Origin: Gammaproteobacteria bacterium
GTDB taxonomy: Bacteria; Pseudomonadota; Gammaproteobacteria; Pseudomonadales; JAUIET01
Direction: 5' to 3'
Length of the DNA: 64,000 nt
Assembly (NCBI GenBank): GCA_030429735.1
Contig: JAUIET010000002.1
Location: 186,001-250,000, forward strand
How positions within the stretch are numbered: position 1 is the stretch's first letter; every line of letters starts with the position of its first letter. This document shows, piece by piece, positions 23,245-31,494 of the stretch. The notes beneath the pieces were generated by a model. It did no database searches. It was given only the letters and a program-made list of their open reading frames with translations, and had not been told where the DNA came from. Both the position numbers and the translations under genes were made by a program.

Positions 23245-24147
23245 TTACTCTATTTCTGACAACAACGCCGGGTCTGTTACCAATTCACGTACGCCGTGCG
23301 CATGGTCTTCGTCAAACACATTGCTTTCACACCACTTGGCAAGGCTTTGAATGCTGACCTTGGCGCAATGTGGCCGCACGCTCCAGGAAACCTGAAGAGG
23401 CGAGCACTGCTGGGCATCGAAGGAAGGCCCGGTAGTTGACCCTGCAAACTCGACCGGTAGACCAGTGCCTGTGGGCAGTGCCTTTACTTGATGGAGGCTG
23501 CCTTGCTTGGCACCTGCGTAGCGGAAGTCTTCAAAATCCATGGCATTTTCGTCATTGACCACGGTGAATACCTGGGTTTCCACTCGAAGATCGGGATTTG
23601 CACAGCTGTCAGACAGGCAGGCACCCAACGTGGGTCCTGGTGACACATCGCATGATGAATGCACCCAGTGAAACTCTACGGTGTCACCCGGCTCAATTCC
23701 GCCGCACACAGATTTCGAAACGGGCTTTAGCTCGGCTTTGCTCAGCGACTGGCTGATGGCGCACTGGTAGCCGCCACCCACGCCTTTGTCATCGCCCTTG
23801 CCTGCATAGATCGCAAAGTCCTTCGCTTTGTGTTCCGCGTTGGCGTGAAAATGGATGTTGCACAGGTTCATCTCCGTATAATCTGGTGCCAGCGAAAACG
23901 ACCGCTTGTTGGTGCCAGCCAGCTGATCTATGTCTCGCGGTGTCTGCGGACCGAAGCCCTGGCAGCTTTGCTCGCCCTTGGCGTGCCCGTCTGCCATGCT
24001 TGTGGCCGCAAACAGCAAGGTAAGCGCAAAGGCAGCCAGTATGAACCCAAATTTAAATTTGCGCGTATTTTCGCAATCCGCCGGTGCGGCCAATGCAACG
24101 GCGTTCGGTTGTTTTTGCACGGTACGGTTTCGATGTGCTGTGCCCAT
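23245..24147 (-). CDS. Delta-class carbonic anhydrase
   Basis: A 300-aa exported protein. A membrane segment at residues 34-50 (GFILAAFALTLLFAATS) follows an unusually long polar N-terminus. The catalytic region has LCNIHFHANAEHKA (zinc histidines at about 99, 101 and 106) and DTVEFHWVHSSC with further conserved histidines, the delta-class pattern. It interconverts CO2 and bicarbonate in the periplasm. The start at 24147 has GGAGG 6 bases upstream; an open extension to 24204 lacks this. It leads a possible operon with the Rap1a-like gene and cytochrome c', and is divergent from purK. Confidence 0.87.
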   Translation of the reverse strand: MGTAHRNRTVQKQPNAVALAAPADCENTRKFKFGFILAAFALTLLFAATSMADGHAKGEQSCQGFGPQTPRDIDQLAGTNKRSFSLAPDYTEMNLCNIHFHANAEHKAKDFAIYAGKGDDKGVGGGYQCAISQSLSKAELKPVSKSVCGGIEPGDTVEFHWVHSSCDVSPGPTLGACLSDSCANPDLRVETQVFTVVNDENAMDFEDFRYAGAKQGSLHQVKALPTGTGLPVEFAGSTTGPSFDAQQCSPLQVSWSVRPHCAKVSIQSLAKWCESNVFDEDHAHGVRELVTDPALLSEIE

Positions 24148-24407
24148 GGTTATCCTCCAAAAAAGTTTGCAATATAATGCTGCCAGGCAGTGCTGGTCAC
24201 TCACTCCATTACGGCCAGTCTAGGCGATTGGTTCGTAGGGTATTAGTCGCTCTAATCTGATGATTAACTCGTAAACCACGAATTGTTCGCACCGTAAGCG
24301 CTACTAGCAGGCGCTACTAAATTTTGCTTGCGCGTTTTTTACGCGGCCCTAATTTGTGCGACAATACGCGGTCTGAAAGAAATCAACCGTTCTCATAGGG
24401 ATTGTCA

Positions 24408-25589
24408 ATGAAAGCGATGACCGTTGGTGTTATTGGTGCGGGCCAGCTGGGTGCGTTTTTATGTGAAGCCGCTCGAAATTTGGGCCTCAAGACCATTGTG
24501 TTGGCGCAAAAGCCGAAAGATCCGGCAGTGGCGTTGGCCGACGAGCATATTATTGGTGATCTCTCCGACGCCAGCGCTATCAAGTCTTTGCGCGAGCGTG
24601 CCGACGTGGTGACCTTTGAGCGTGAGGACATTGGCTCAGACGTGTTGCAAGAACTTGATAATGCGGCTGAGTCGGATGCCTACACGGTAGCGCCGCGCCC
24701 TGACATACTCAGGCTGCTGCAGGACAAAGCTACGCAAAAACAATGGTTGGTAACAAATGGCTTTCCCACGGCCGCTTTTGTTGATGGAGATGTGTGCACC
24801 AGAGAGCAGGCGGTGCAACAATTTGGGCTGCCAATGGTGCAGAAGGCAAAACGCGGCGGATTTGACGGTCGTGGTGTTCAAATTCTGGACGAAGACAGTA
24901 TTGATGAGTATTGGACCAGTGGAGCGCTAGTGGAGGAATGTGTGTCATACACCAAGGAGCTATCTGCGCTGGTTGCCCGTGATGCGTCTGGCAATATCGC
25001 TTTGTACCCGATGATAGAAGCGATTGCAAAACCCGGTGAGCAGGTGCTTGATTGTGCATTGATGCCCGCCCGAATATCTGAAAGCCACAGCAAACAGGCA
25101 TTGCAAATGGCGGCAGACATTGTCACCAAGCTTGAAGGCGTTGGTTTATTTGCGATTGAAATGTTTATTACTGCCGACGGAACATTGTTGGTGAATGAGA
25201 TATCGCCGCGTGTCCACAATACCGGGCACTTGACCTTGCAAGCATCCGAAACGTCACAGTTTACGCAGCATTTGCGGGCTGTCTGTGGATTGGGTCTGGG
25301 ACCAAGCGAGCAGTCTGTGGCGGCATTGTGCAAGAATGTGCTGCACGAAGACGATGGAAAATACTACGAAGACGGTCCGTTTGCGCGGCGCGAGGTCGAG
25401 CCCGGTGTCTGGTTTCATTGGTATGGCAAGGAGCAGCTTGGCAAAGGCCGTAAGCTAGGGCATATTAGCTGTACAGCTGATTCGGTGGAGAAAGCCATTA
25501 ATTTACTGGAAACATTTCAGGCCCCCGCTCGTCATTACGACGAAATTCGTCACAACAAGAGCCGTTCTGGCAAGGTGCGGGCTGCATGA
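24408..25589 (+). CDS. purK: N5-carboxyaminoimidazole ribonucleotide synthase
   Basis: A 393-aa ATP-grasp enzyme that uses ATP and bicarbonate to carboxylate AIR in purine synthesis. It has the N-terminal VGVIGAGQLGAFLCEAARNLG, ATP-grasp residues in KAKRGGFDGRGVQ, and the metal-binding end EISPRVHNTGHLT. The start is ATG 24408 (AGGG upstream); TTG 24402 is in frame but unlikely. The stop overlaps purE (ATGA). Upstream, a small CGCGT/ACGCG hairpin around 24330-24346 may be a terminator or leader element. Confidence 0.96.
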   Translation: MKAMTVGVIGAGQLGAFLCEAARNLGLKTIVLAQKPKDPAVALADEHIIGDLSDASAIKSLRERADVVTFEREDIGSDVLQELDNAAESDAYTVAPRPDILRLLQDKATQKQWLVTNGFPTAAFVDGDVCTREQAVQQFGLPMVQKAKRGGFDGRGVQILDEDSIDEYWTSGALVEECVSYTKELSALVARDASGNIALYPMIEAIAKPGEQVLDCALMPARISESHSKQALQMAADIVTKLEGVGLFAIEMFITADGTLLVNEISPRVHNTGHLTLQASETSQFTQHLRAVCGLGLGPSEQSVAALCKNVLHEDDGKYYEDGPFARREVEPGVWFHWYGKEQLGKGRKLGHISCTADSVEKAINLLETFQAPARHYDEIRHNKSRSGKVRAA

Positions 25590-26086
25590 CAGGCGTGGCT
25601 CGAGTTGGCATAGTGATGGGCAGCGATTCAGACTTGCCCATCATGCAGGCGGCGGCGGACGTACTCGACGAGCTGAAGGTGAGCCGGACAATCGACATCG
25701 TTAGTGCGCATCGAACGCCAGAGCTGCTGTATGACTACGCCAGCCGGGCAGAAGAAAGAGGCTATCAAGTGATCATCGCTGGCGCCGGCGGCGCGGCCCA
25801 TTTGCCTGGCATGCTGGCTTCGATCAGCTGTTTGCCGGTGATTGGCGTACCCGTCAGCGCCACCAAGCTGGAGGGCCACGACGCCTTGCTGTCTATTGTG
25901 CAAATGCCCGCTGGTGTGCCGGTTGCTTGCGTAGCGATTGATAACGCTAAAAATGCCGGTATTTTGGCTGCTCAGATGGTGAGCATCGCAGATCCGGAGG
26001 TGCGCGAGACCATCCGGGCGTACAAACGCAACCTGGCGGACAGTGTGATGCAGAAAGCGGCAAGATTGAATAGCAGCGGCAACTAG
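25586..26086 (+). CDS. purE: N5-CAIR mutase
   Basis: A 166-aa enzyme that moves the carboxyl group of N5-CAIR to make CAIR. Signatures are VGIVMGSDSDLPIMQ, DIVSAHRTPE and AGAGGAAHLPGM. It overlaps purK by 4 bases. Its stop codon TAG is part of the CTAG that marks the left edge of the adjacent MITE, so the element inserted exactly at the end of the gene without altering the protein. Confidence 0.97.
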   Translation: MTGVARVGIVMGSDSDLPIMQAAADVLDELKVSRTIDIVSAHRTPELLYDYASRAEERGYQVIIAGAGGAAHLPGMLASISCLPVIGVPVSATKLEGHDALLSIVQMPAGVPVACVAIDNAKNAGILAAQMVSIADPEVRETIRAYKRNLADSVMQKAARLNSSGN

Positions 26087-26247
26087 TGTCCTGTCCCGGA
26101 AATAACTTTCTCAATTCGCGGGTGTTTTTCGTCCCTGGCTTTGTTGGTCGTCCTTGTGTAGAGCCCGCTACACGGCGTCCTCCCGCCGCGCCAGAAACAA
26201 AAAACCCCTCGCGCTTTAAGCAAGTTATTTCCGGGACAGGACACTAG
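26083..26247. mobile_element. MITE of a second family between purE and sbtA
   Basis: A 165-bp palindromic element including CTAG at both ends (26083-26086, 26244-26247). The terminal inverted repeat TGTCCTGTCCCGGAAATAAC continues to about 22 bases and is perfect. Internal stretches (CGCGGGTGTTTTT and AAAAAACCCCTCGCG) are imperfectly complementary, and the centre holds a GTGTAG/CTACAC hairpin. It has no coding capacity. It is unrelated in sequence to the element at 6541 but uses the same CTAG target. It separates purKE from sbtAB, and its right end contributes the AGGACA that precedes the sbtA start. Confidence 0.85.
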
Positions 26248-26253
26248 CGCCGC

Positions 26254-27231
26254 ATGGAATCGCTGTTTTTCAGTAACCTCACGTCACCACCACTGCTGTT
26301 TTTTCTACTGGGCGTATTCGCTGTCGTCATCCGTTCTGATCTGGATGTGCCTGACCAGGTTGCCAAGTTCCTGTCCCTGTATTTGTTGTTTGCCATCGGC
26401 TTTAAAGGTGGTGTAGCCATTGCTGAAAGTGAGCTCAGCATGGTGGTTGGGCGCGATTTGTTAATGGCAACAGCGTTGTCGGCGATCATACCGTTTTATG
26501 TGTTTTTCCTTGTCAAACGGCAATTTGGTGCGGCCAATGCCGCCGCAACCGCGGCCACCTACGGTTCCATCAGTGCAGTCACATTTGTCACCGCGATCAG
26601 CTATCTCGATGCGGGAAAAATCGAATGGAGCGGTTACATGGTCGCGGCGATGGCGCTGATGGAATCGCCCGCCATTATTGTTGGCTTGCTGCTGTATTAT
26701 CGCAGTCAAAGCGGCCCTGCCGAATCCAGTGGCGCTACGATGGGTGAAATGATTCATGAGTCACTGAGCAATGGGTCGGTGTTGCTCATCGTTGGCAGTT
26801 TGGTCATAGGCTGGATCTCTGGCCCGGCCGGATTAGCCCAAGTAGATCTTCTTGTTAAAGACCTGTTTATCGGAGTGCTTTGCCTGTTTTTGCTTGATAT
26901 GGGCATTGTAGCCGCACGACGTCTGCGGGATCTGGGTACCGCTGAGGTGAAAGTCTCCATGCTATTGTTCTGGGGGCTGATTTTGCCACTCATTAATGCG
27001 ATTGTTGCGCTTGCGCTGGTATTTGCCTTTGACGTGCCCGAGGGCAATGCACTGTTGCTGGTGGTGCTGGCGGCTAGCGGGTCGTATATCGCTGTACCTG
27101 CGGCAATGCGACTGGCCTTGCCGCAGGCCAACCCGAGTGTGTACCTGCCAATGTCATTGGCTATCAGTTTCCCGTTCAATCTGGTTATCGGAATACCGCT
27201 GTATCATCAGCTTATCAATTGGCTCGTGTAG
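26254..27231 (+). CDS. sbtA: Sodium-dependent bicarbonate transporter SbtA
   Basis: A 325-aa protein with about ten membrane segments. The N-terminal LTSPPLLFFLLGVFAVVIRSDL and LSLYLLFAIGFKGGVAIAE blocks are the SbtA signature, and ALMESPAIIVGLLLY is also conserved. SbtA takes up bicarbonate with Na+ and is best known from cyanobacterial carbon-concentrating mechanisms, although homologues occur widely. ATG 26254 lies 7 bp after the MITE. A PII-like partner follows 12 bp downstream, as in cyanobacteria. Confidence 0.92.
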   Translation: MESLFFSNLTSPPLLFFLLGVFAVVIRSDLDVPDQVAKFLSLYLLFAIGFKGGVAIAESELSMVVGRDLLMATALSAIIPFYVFFLVKRQFGAANAAATAATYGSISAVTFVTAISYLDAGKIEWSGYMVAAMALMESPAIIVGLLLYYRSQSGPAESSGATMGEMIHESLSNGSVLLIVGSLVIGWISGPAGLAQVDLLVKDLFIGVLCLFLLDMGIVAARRLRDLGTAEVKVSMLLFWGLILPLINAIVALALVFAFDVPEGNALLLVVLAASGSYIAVPAAMRLALPQANPSVYLPMSLAISFPFNLVIGIPLYHQLINWLV

Positions 27232-27243
27232 GGGGGGGGCACA

Positions 27244-27540
27244 ATGAAACCGTGCAAGCGTATTGAGATCGTTATAGAACACCCACTGGCACCAAGAATT
27301 GCCAAGTTATTGGTAAAACTGGGCGCGCCAGGGTATACCATGATTGATGGGGCCAGCGGCCGAGGTGACCGTGGAACACGCCATGCCGACGAGATTACCG
27401 GCATATCGAGTAACAGTGTGTTCATTATTGCCTGCGACGATGCTGAGCTGATCGAAGCGATCATTGAAGGTATCCGACCCATACTGTCAATGTCGGGAGG
27501 GATATGCCTGGTCTCTGACGCGCAATGGCTCAGGCATTAA
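27244..27540 (+). CDS. sbtB: SbtB-like PII signalling protein
   Basis: A 98-aa PII-fold protein. LLVKLGAPGYTMIDGASGRGDRGTR is the T-loop region of the SbtB subgroup, and RPILSMSGGICLVSDAQWL is its C-terminal motif. SbtB binds adenyl nucleotides (cAMP, AMP, ATP) and gates SbtA. A run of nine G residues (27231-27239) begins in the sbtA stop and forms the ribosome binding region of this gene; such runs can slip, so translation could vary. Its end is convergent with the truncated globin gene. Confidence 0.9.
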   Translation: MKPCKRIEIVIEHPLAPRIAKLLVKLGAPGYTMIDGASGRGDRGTRHADEITGISSNSVFIIACDDAELIEAIIEGIRPILSMSGGICLVSDAQWLRH

Positions 27541-27604
27541 CACAGACGCCGCATTACAGGGCGCCGTTGCTCCAAGTCCCGTTCTCCTGAACCTGGCCGT
27601 GCGC

Positions 27605-27991
27605 TTACAGATCCGTACGACACATGTCGGCCATTGGCAGTAACGCGTCCATCAGTGCCTTGCGCCACTTTGTGTCCAGCTCGCTCTCGTCCAGGGCCAA
27701 TCGCATGCATAGCAGCCACTGGTCTCGTTCTGCTTCACCGATGGCAAACGCTTTGTGGGCAGCGGGTATGACCACCGAACCGAACTTTTCCTGGTAGCGA
27801 CGAGGTCCGCCCATCCAACCCACCAGAAACGTGGCGAGCTTGTCAATCATAGGCTCCAGGTCGCCTTTGTGCATATCGCGGATGCGTTTGCATTCAGGTA
27901 ATGTATTCATTTTCTGGTAAAACACACGCACTAACTGATGCACAGCCGCCTCGCTGCCGAAGGCGTCAAAAGGCGTTTTTGCGTCAGTCAT
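27605..27991 (-). CDS. Group II truncated hemoglobin
   Basis: A 128-aa globin. The proximal histidine is in IPAAHKAFAIGEAERDQWLLCM (about residue 79), with the group II features FYQKMNT near the start and FLVGWMGGPRRYQEKFG in the middle. Group II truncated globins bind O2 and NO and can detoxify NO or peroxide. It is a single gene, 64 bp from convergent sbtB, with no obvious ribosome binding site. Confidence 0.92.
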   Translation of the reverse strand: MTDAKTPFDAFGSEAAVHQLVRVFYQKMNTLPECKRIRDMHKGDLEPMIDKLATFLVGWMGGPRRYQEKFGSVVIPAAHKAFAIGEAERDQWLLCMRLALDESELDTKWRKALMDALLPMADMCRTDL

Positions 27992-28034
27992 ACGTGCAGC
28001 TTGCAGCTGGTGTGCGGTGAATTTTCGCTAAGCA

Positions 28035-29249
28035 TCACAGAAATGTGTCTTCGTTATCCAAGCCCATCATGGTGCCGCCCAGGTTGCGACCTATCTTTCC
28101 GATATTGTTTGCGACGTGGTTACGTCCAGCATTAATGTCCAGCCAGGCTCGGTTGATGGGGTGGTCACGGTAAATACCCTGTGCGCCAGAGAATACGTAA
28201 AGATCGTTTACCGCCTCAGCACAGCGCGGTGCTACCTGAGCGGCGTCAAAACGCATCTTCAGGCGTTCATCAAGATCAAGTTGTTCGCCCGAGGCAGCGT
28301 GCTCCAGCATGATGTTGAAGTTCCTGTACATAATGGTCTTACATTCGTCGATGGTAGCGCGAGCGCGAGCCACCGATAATTGCGCGCCTGGGTCCAGAGA
28401 GACTTTCTTACCGTCGTTCAGGCCAACTCGGTCACGATTAATTTTTACGAAGGCGTCCAGCGCGCATTGCAATGCGCCAATCGATGACGAACACACGGCA
28501 CGCACGAAGATCTGGCCAAACGGTATGTGGTATAGCGGCGCAGAATTCAGGGCATTACCCGGACTCTGGCACGCGAAGCCGTCCAGTGCCCGATGGGTGC
28601 GATGCTCTGGCACAAACTTATCTTCAACCACAATATCATTGCTGCCGGTGCCTTCCAGGCCGCTCACGTCCCAGTTGTCAACAATCGTATAATCGCTGCG
28701 TGGCACCAGAAACGTGCGATAGTCGGGAGCTTCGCCAGGCGCGCTGGGTGGCACCATGCCACCGAGAAAAACCCAGTCGCAGTGCTTCGAGCCGCTTGAA
28801 AAACTCCAATGACCTGACAATTGGTAACCGCCATCCACCGGCGTTACTTTTCCAACCGGCATGTAAGATGAAGATATCAGGGTGCTGCTGTCACTGCCCC
28901 AAACGTCTTGCTGTGCCTGCTCCGGATATAAGGCCAATTGCCAGTTGTGAATGGCCACTACGCCCAGCACCCAGGCCGTTGACATGCAGCCTTCGGCCAG
29001 CTTGATTTGCACGTCAAAAAAATCCTTGGGCGTGAGTTCAAGACCGCCATGTCGTTGCGGTTGCAGAATTTTGAAAAAACCGGCGGTCTGCATCTCGTCG
29101 ATGGTTTGCTGCGGCAACTTGCCCAGTCGCGCTGTTTCCTGCGCGCGCGCTTGCAGTGTTGGAACCATTTCCTCGGCGCTGGCCAGCAGCTTCTCGCGCA
29201 TCAGGTCTCGACTGTATGTGGTATCGGTAAAATGTAGTGCTTGGGCCAT
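28035..29249 (-). CDS. hsaA: HsaA-like flavin-dependent monooxygenase, oxygenase component
   Basis: A 404-aa acyl-CoA-dehydrogenase-fold hydroxylase of the HsaA group. The conserved start DEMQTAGFFKILQPQRHGGLEL, the GCMSTAWVLGVVAIHNWQLA stretch, and SGHWSFSSGSKHCDW match the family. HsaA adds a hydroxyl to the ring-A phenol of the secosteroid 3-HSA to make the catechol 3,4-DHSA. It needs reduced flavin from an HsaB reductase, which is not in the window. ATG 29249 has AAGGAG upstream. It follows the HsaC-like gene in a three-gene minus-strand cluster. Confidence 0.82.
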   Translation of the reverse strand: MAQALHFTDTTYSRDLMREKLLASAEEMVPTLQARAQETARLGKLPQQTIDEMQTAGFFKILQPQRHGGLELTPKDFFDVQIKLAEGCMSTAWVLGVVAIHNWQLALYPEQAQQDVWGSDSSTLISSSYMPVGKVTPVDGGYQLSGHWSFSSGSKHCDWVFLGGMVPPSAPGEAPDYRTFLVPRSDYTIVDNWDVSGLEGTGSNDIVVEDKFVPEHRTHRALDGFACQSPGNALNSAPLYHIPFGQIFVRAVCSSSIGALQCALDAFVKINRDRVGLNDGKKVSLDPGAQLSVARARATIDECKTIMYRNFNIMLEHAASGEQLDLDERLKMRFDAAQVAPRCAEAVNDLYVFSGAQGIYRDHPINRAWLDINAGRNHVANNIGKIGRNLGGTMMGLDNEDTFL

Positions 29250-29295
29250 GGTCGGCGCTCCTTATATTCGGTGGTCTGTGAATTCAGTACCTTGC

Positions 29296-30204
29296 TCAGG
29301 TGTCCCAAAAGTGCCCCCATACGCTGGGCTTGGCACTGCGCGTGGGCGTGAAGCGGGTCCAGTCGCACTGCAGTCCGCCAAAGCCTATTTCAATGGCAAA
29401 CCCGGACGGTGACTCCACATAGGTGGACACCATTTGGTCATTTGTGTGACGCCCAAGCGGTGTAACTACGTTGATTTCATGTTGTCTGACGCGGTCCATC
29501 ATCAAGCCAAGTTCGTCCATATCAGCCACCTCAACCATCAGGTGCACCAGATTGCCGTCAGCTGGCTGGTCACTCTCAAATAAGGCAATGCTGTGATGGC
29601 GTGGGTTGTTGCAGTGCAAGAAGCGCAACCCCTGACCCGGGTGCTCGGGGTCTTCCTGGTTGAAGTAAAAATGCATGTAGTCAGTGAGCTCGAAACCGAG
29701 CACGGATACAAAAAAATCATAGCTCGCAGGCAAGTCCGGCGTTGCTACCGCAATATGGCCCAGACCCATGTCGCCAAATTGGCCGGTGATAAATTCCTTC
29801 ACACCCGCCGGGGACTGCAGGGGCTGATAGTCCAGCATGGGGGTGTGACACAGTTCGAGTTCTATTCCGCCGGGCGCTTGCACGGTCACAAAGTCATCAA
29901 CCTGGCGCAGATTCGCCTCACGAGCGCAACCCGGTGCAAACTCAACGCCTTGGTGAGTCAATTCCAGCAAGGCCTGCCGGTATTCCTGTTCGTCGCGCAA
30001 CTGCCAGCCAGCGAGTTTAAATCGATTCTCGCTACTTTTGGAAATTATAAAGCGGCAGGCAAAGTCGTCCATACGAATGAATTTGTGATCCGGGTACTCG
30101 GGTCGCTCGAATACCACCATACCCAATACGTCAGCAGCGAACCGATGCCAACGTTCCAGGTCGGTGGTTTCAACAACAACATAAGCGAGTGATCGTATAT
30201 CCAC
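29296..30204 (-). CDS. hsaC: HsaC-like extradiol dioxygenase (vicinal oxygen chelate type)
   Basis: A 302-aa type I extradiol dioxygenase with two VOC modules. Metal ligands are H in MGLGHIAVATP, H in GNLVHLMVEVAD and E in SGFAIEIGFGG. HsaC cleaves the catechol 3,4-DHSA in steroid degradation; biphenyl-diol dioxygenases are close relatives. The start is GTG, 6 bp after the KshA-like stop. The neighbours on both sides make steroid ring A the most likely substrate. Confidence 0.84.
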   Translation of the reverse strand: MDIRSLAYVVVETTDLERWHRFAADVLGMVVFERPEYPDHKFIRMDDFACRFIISKSSENRFKLAGWQLRDEQEYRQALLELTHQGVEFAPGCAREANLRQVDDFVTVQAPGGIELELCHTPMLDYQPLQSPAGVKEFITGQFGDMGLGHIAVATPDLPASYDFFVSVLGFELTDYMHFYFNQEDPEHPGQGLRFLHCNNPRHHSIALFESDQPADGNLVHLMVEVADMDELGLMMDRVRQHEINVVTPLGRHTNDQMVSTYVESPSGFAIEIGFGGLQCDWTRFTPTRSAKPSVWGHFWDT

Positions 30205-30210
30205 GGAAAA

Positions 30211-31272
30211 CTAACCCAGGGTCACGTGCTCTTTGCGTGCCTGCAGTCTTGCCGGAACGTCGGCTGCGTCCATATAAAACTGGCTATACCATTTTCGTAC
30301 CATATTGATCGGGCCGTCACCGTCACACAGAACCGGGTTATCGACGCGGACTTTATTGTTCCAAATCTCAACATCCTGAATGAATGATTCAATATTCAGC
30401 CTGGTGTTTTCTTCCACTCGCTGCTGATTTTCCTGTTCGGACAACGACGGGTCTTTGCGCATCATTACGCCGAAGCGAATGTCAAACGCGTTCAATGTGA
30501 CGGGCGTGTGGCTGACCAGTAGATGTACTTTTGTCTCTTCACCATTCATACTGCCGGTCATGGTGGTCGTCATGTAGGCGGGGCCTTCGTACACCGCAAC
30601 ACTGGTCATTGGTGTATCACCCTCAGTGAGGATTTCATGGCCGCCTTCCATAAACTGGGTGAAGGTATGGCCGTCTTGAAGATTGCTGAACTTGGCCACC
30701 TTGGAGTAATGCACAGGGCCAAAGTGCCCCATATCGGCCATGTTATCCACCAGTTCCCGGCAATTACTGTCGATGCGAATAGTGGTCATGGTCCAATCCG
30801 TCCACTCCTCGGAATACCAGTCCTCATTGCGACGTGGCTCCTGTTCAGCAATCGACGGGTTTCGTTCATGATCGTGCCATAGAAACACCAGCCCATTTTT
30901 TTCAAGCACTTCCCAGCCGCGAATTTTTGCTTTGTCTGGAATCTTGCTGGCATAAGGGATATCAGTGCATTCGCCGTCACCGTTCCATGACCAGGCGTGA
31001 AACGGGCACACAATATCGTTTCCACTCACACAGCCCTTACTCAAGTCAGCACCCATGTGCGGACAATACGCATTAATTGCATGCACAGCCTTATCTTCAG
31101 CGCCGCGCCAAACGGCAATTCGGGTGCCAAAACATTCGATCATTTTGGGTTCCGTGCTGAAGTCACGGTGCGAACCGATGACATGCCAGCCGCGCGCGTA
31201 TCTGTCTTCAACGGTAGACGCGATAATAATGTGTTCATTGCTCAGGTTTTTGAGTTTTTGCTCCGCAGTCAT
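30211..31272 (-). CDS. kshA: KshA-like Rieske oxygenase (3-ketosteroid 9-alpha-hydroxylase)
   Basis: A 353-aa Rieske non-haem iron oxygenase. The [2Fe-2S] ligands are in YCPHMGADLSKGCVSG and IVCPFHAWSW. The mononuclear iron site begins in ELVDNMADMGHFGPVHYSK. Similarity in length and motifs is to KshA, which hydroxylates C9 of androstadienedione and opens ring B. The KshB reductase is absent. ATG 31272 has AGGGGCACG upstream. It is the first gene of the kshA-hsaC-hsaA set and divergent from hemN. Confidence 0.84.
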   Translation of the reverse strand: MTAEQKLKNLSNEHIIIASTVEDRYARGWHVIGSHRDFSTEPKMIECFGTRIAVWRGAEDKAVHAINAYCPHMGADLSKGCVSGNDIVCPFHAWSWNGDGECTDIPYASKIPDKAKIRGWEVLEKNGLVFLWHDHERNPSIAEQEPRRNEDWYSEEWTDWTMTTIRIDSNCRELVDNMADMGHFGPVHYSKVAKFSNLQDGHTFTQFMEGGHEILTEGDTPMTSVAVYEGPAYMTTTMTGSMNGEETKVHLLVSHTPVTLNAFDIRFGVMMRKDPSLSEQENQQRVEENTRLNIESFIQDVEIWNNKVRVDNPVLCDGDGPINMVRKWYSQFYMDAADVPARLQARKEHVTLG

Positions 31273-31331
31273 GGCGTGCCCCTGTCATTGAAAGTACCCA
31301 GCTAGCTTAGTCAGCACAAGGCTGTTTGAAA

Positions 31332-31345
31332 TTGATCTGGATCAA
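31332..31345. promoter_or_regulatory. FNR box, distal, between kshA and hemN
   Basis: TTGATCTGGATCAA matches the FNR consensus perfectly. It lies 60 bp upstream of the kshA-like start and 150 bp upstream of hemN. It could repress the oxygen-dependent steroid genes anaerobically or assist hemN activation. Confidence 0.7.
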
Positions 31346-31420
31346 TCGGGTTAATATGTGAACTTTCATACATCCAAAAGCTCACTTGCAGACAGTCACA
31401 AGCCCCGCGTAGCCGCTCGG

Positions 31421-31434
31421 TTGATCCATATCAA
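31421..31434. promoter_or_regulatory. FNR box, proximal to hemN
   Basis: TTGATCCATATCAA, identical to the site before the cco operon. Its centre is 67.5 bp before hemN ATG 31495, the same spacing as at three other FNR-box promoters in the window. A CCTAAT hexamer at 31455-31460 is in the right place for a -10 box. Confidence 0.85.
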
Positions 31435-31494
31435 TGTCGAATACCGAATCAGTGCCTAATCTTGCACACTAATAAAACCGCTGGTCTCCATAAT

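Noticed and set aside
26083-26247. Rho-independent terminator of purE
   Set aside because: The terminal repeats are 22 bases and perfect, with flanking CTAG duplication, which indicates a transposed element, although it may also affect termination.
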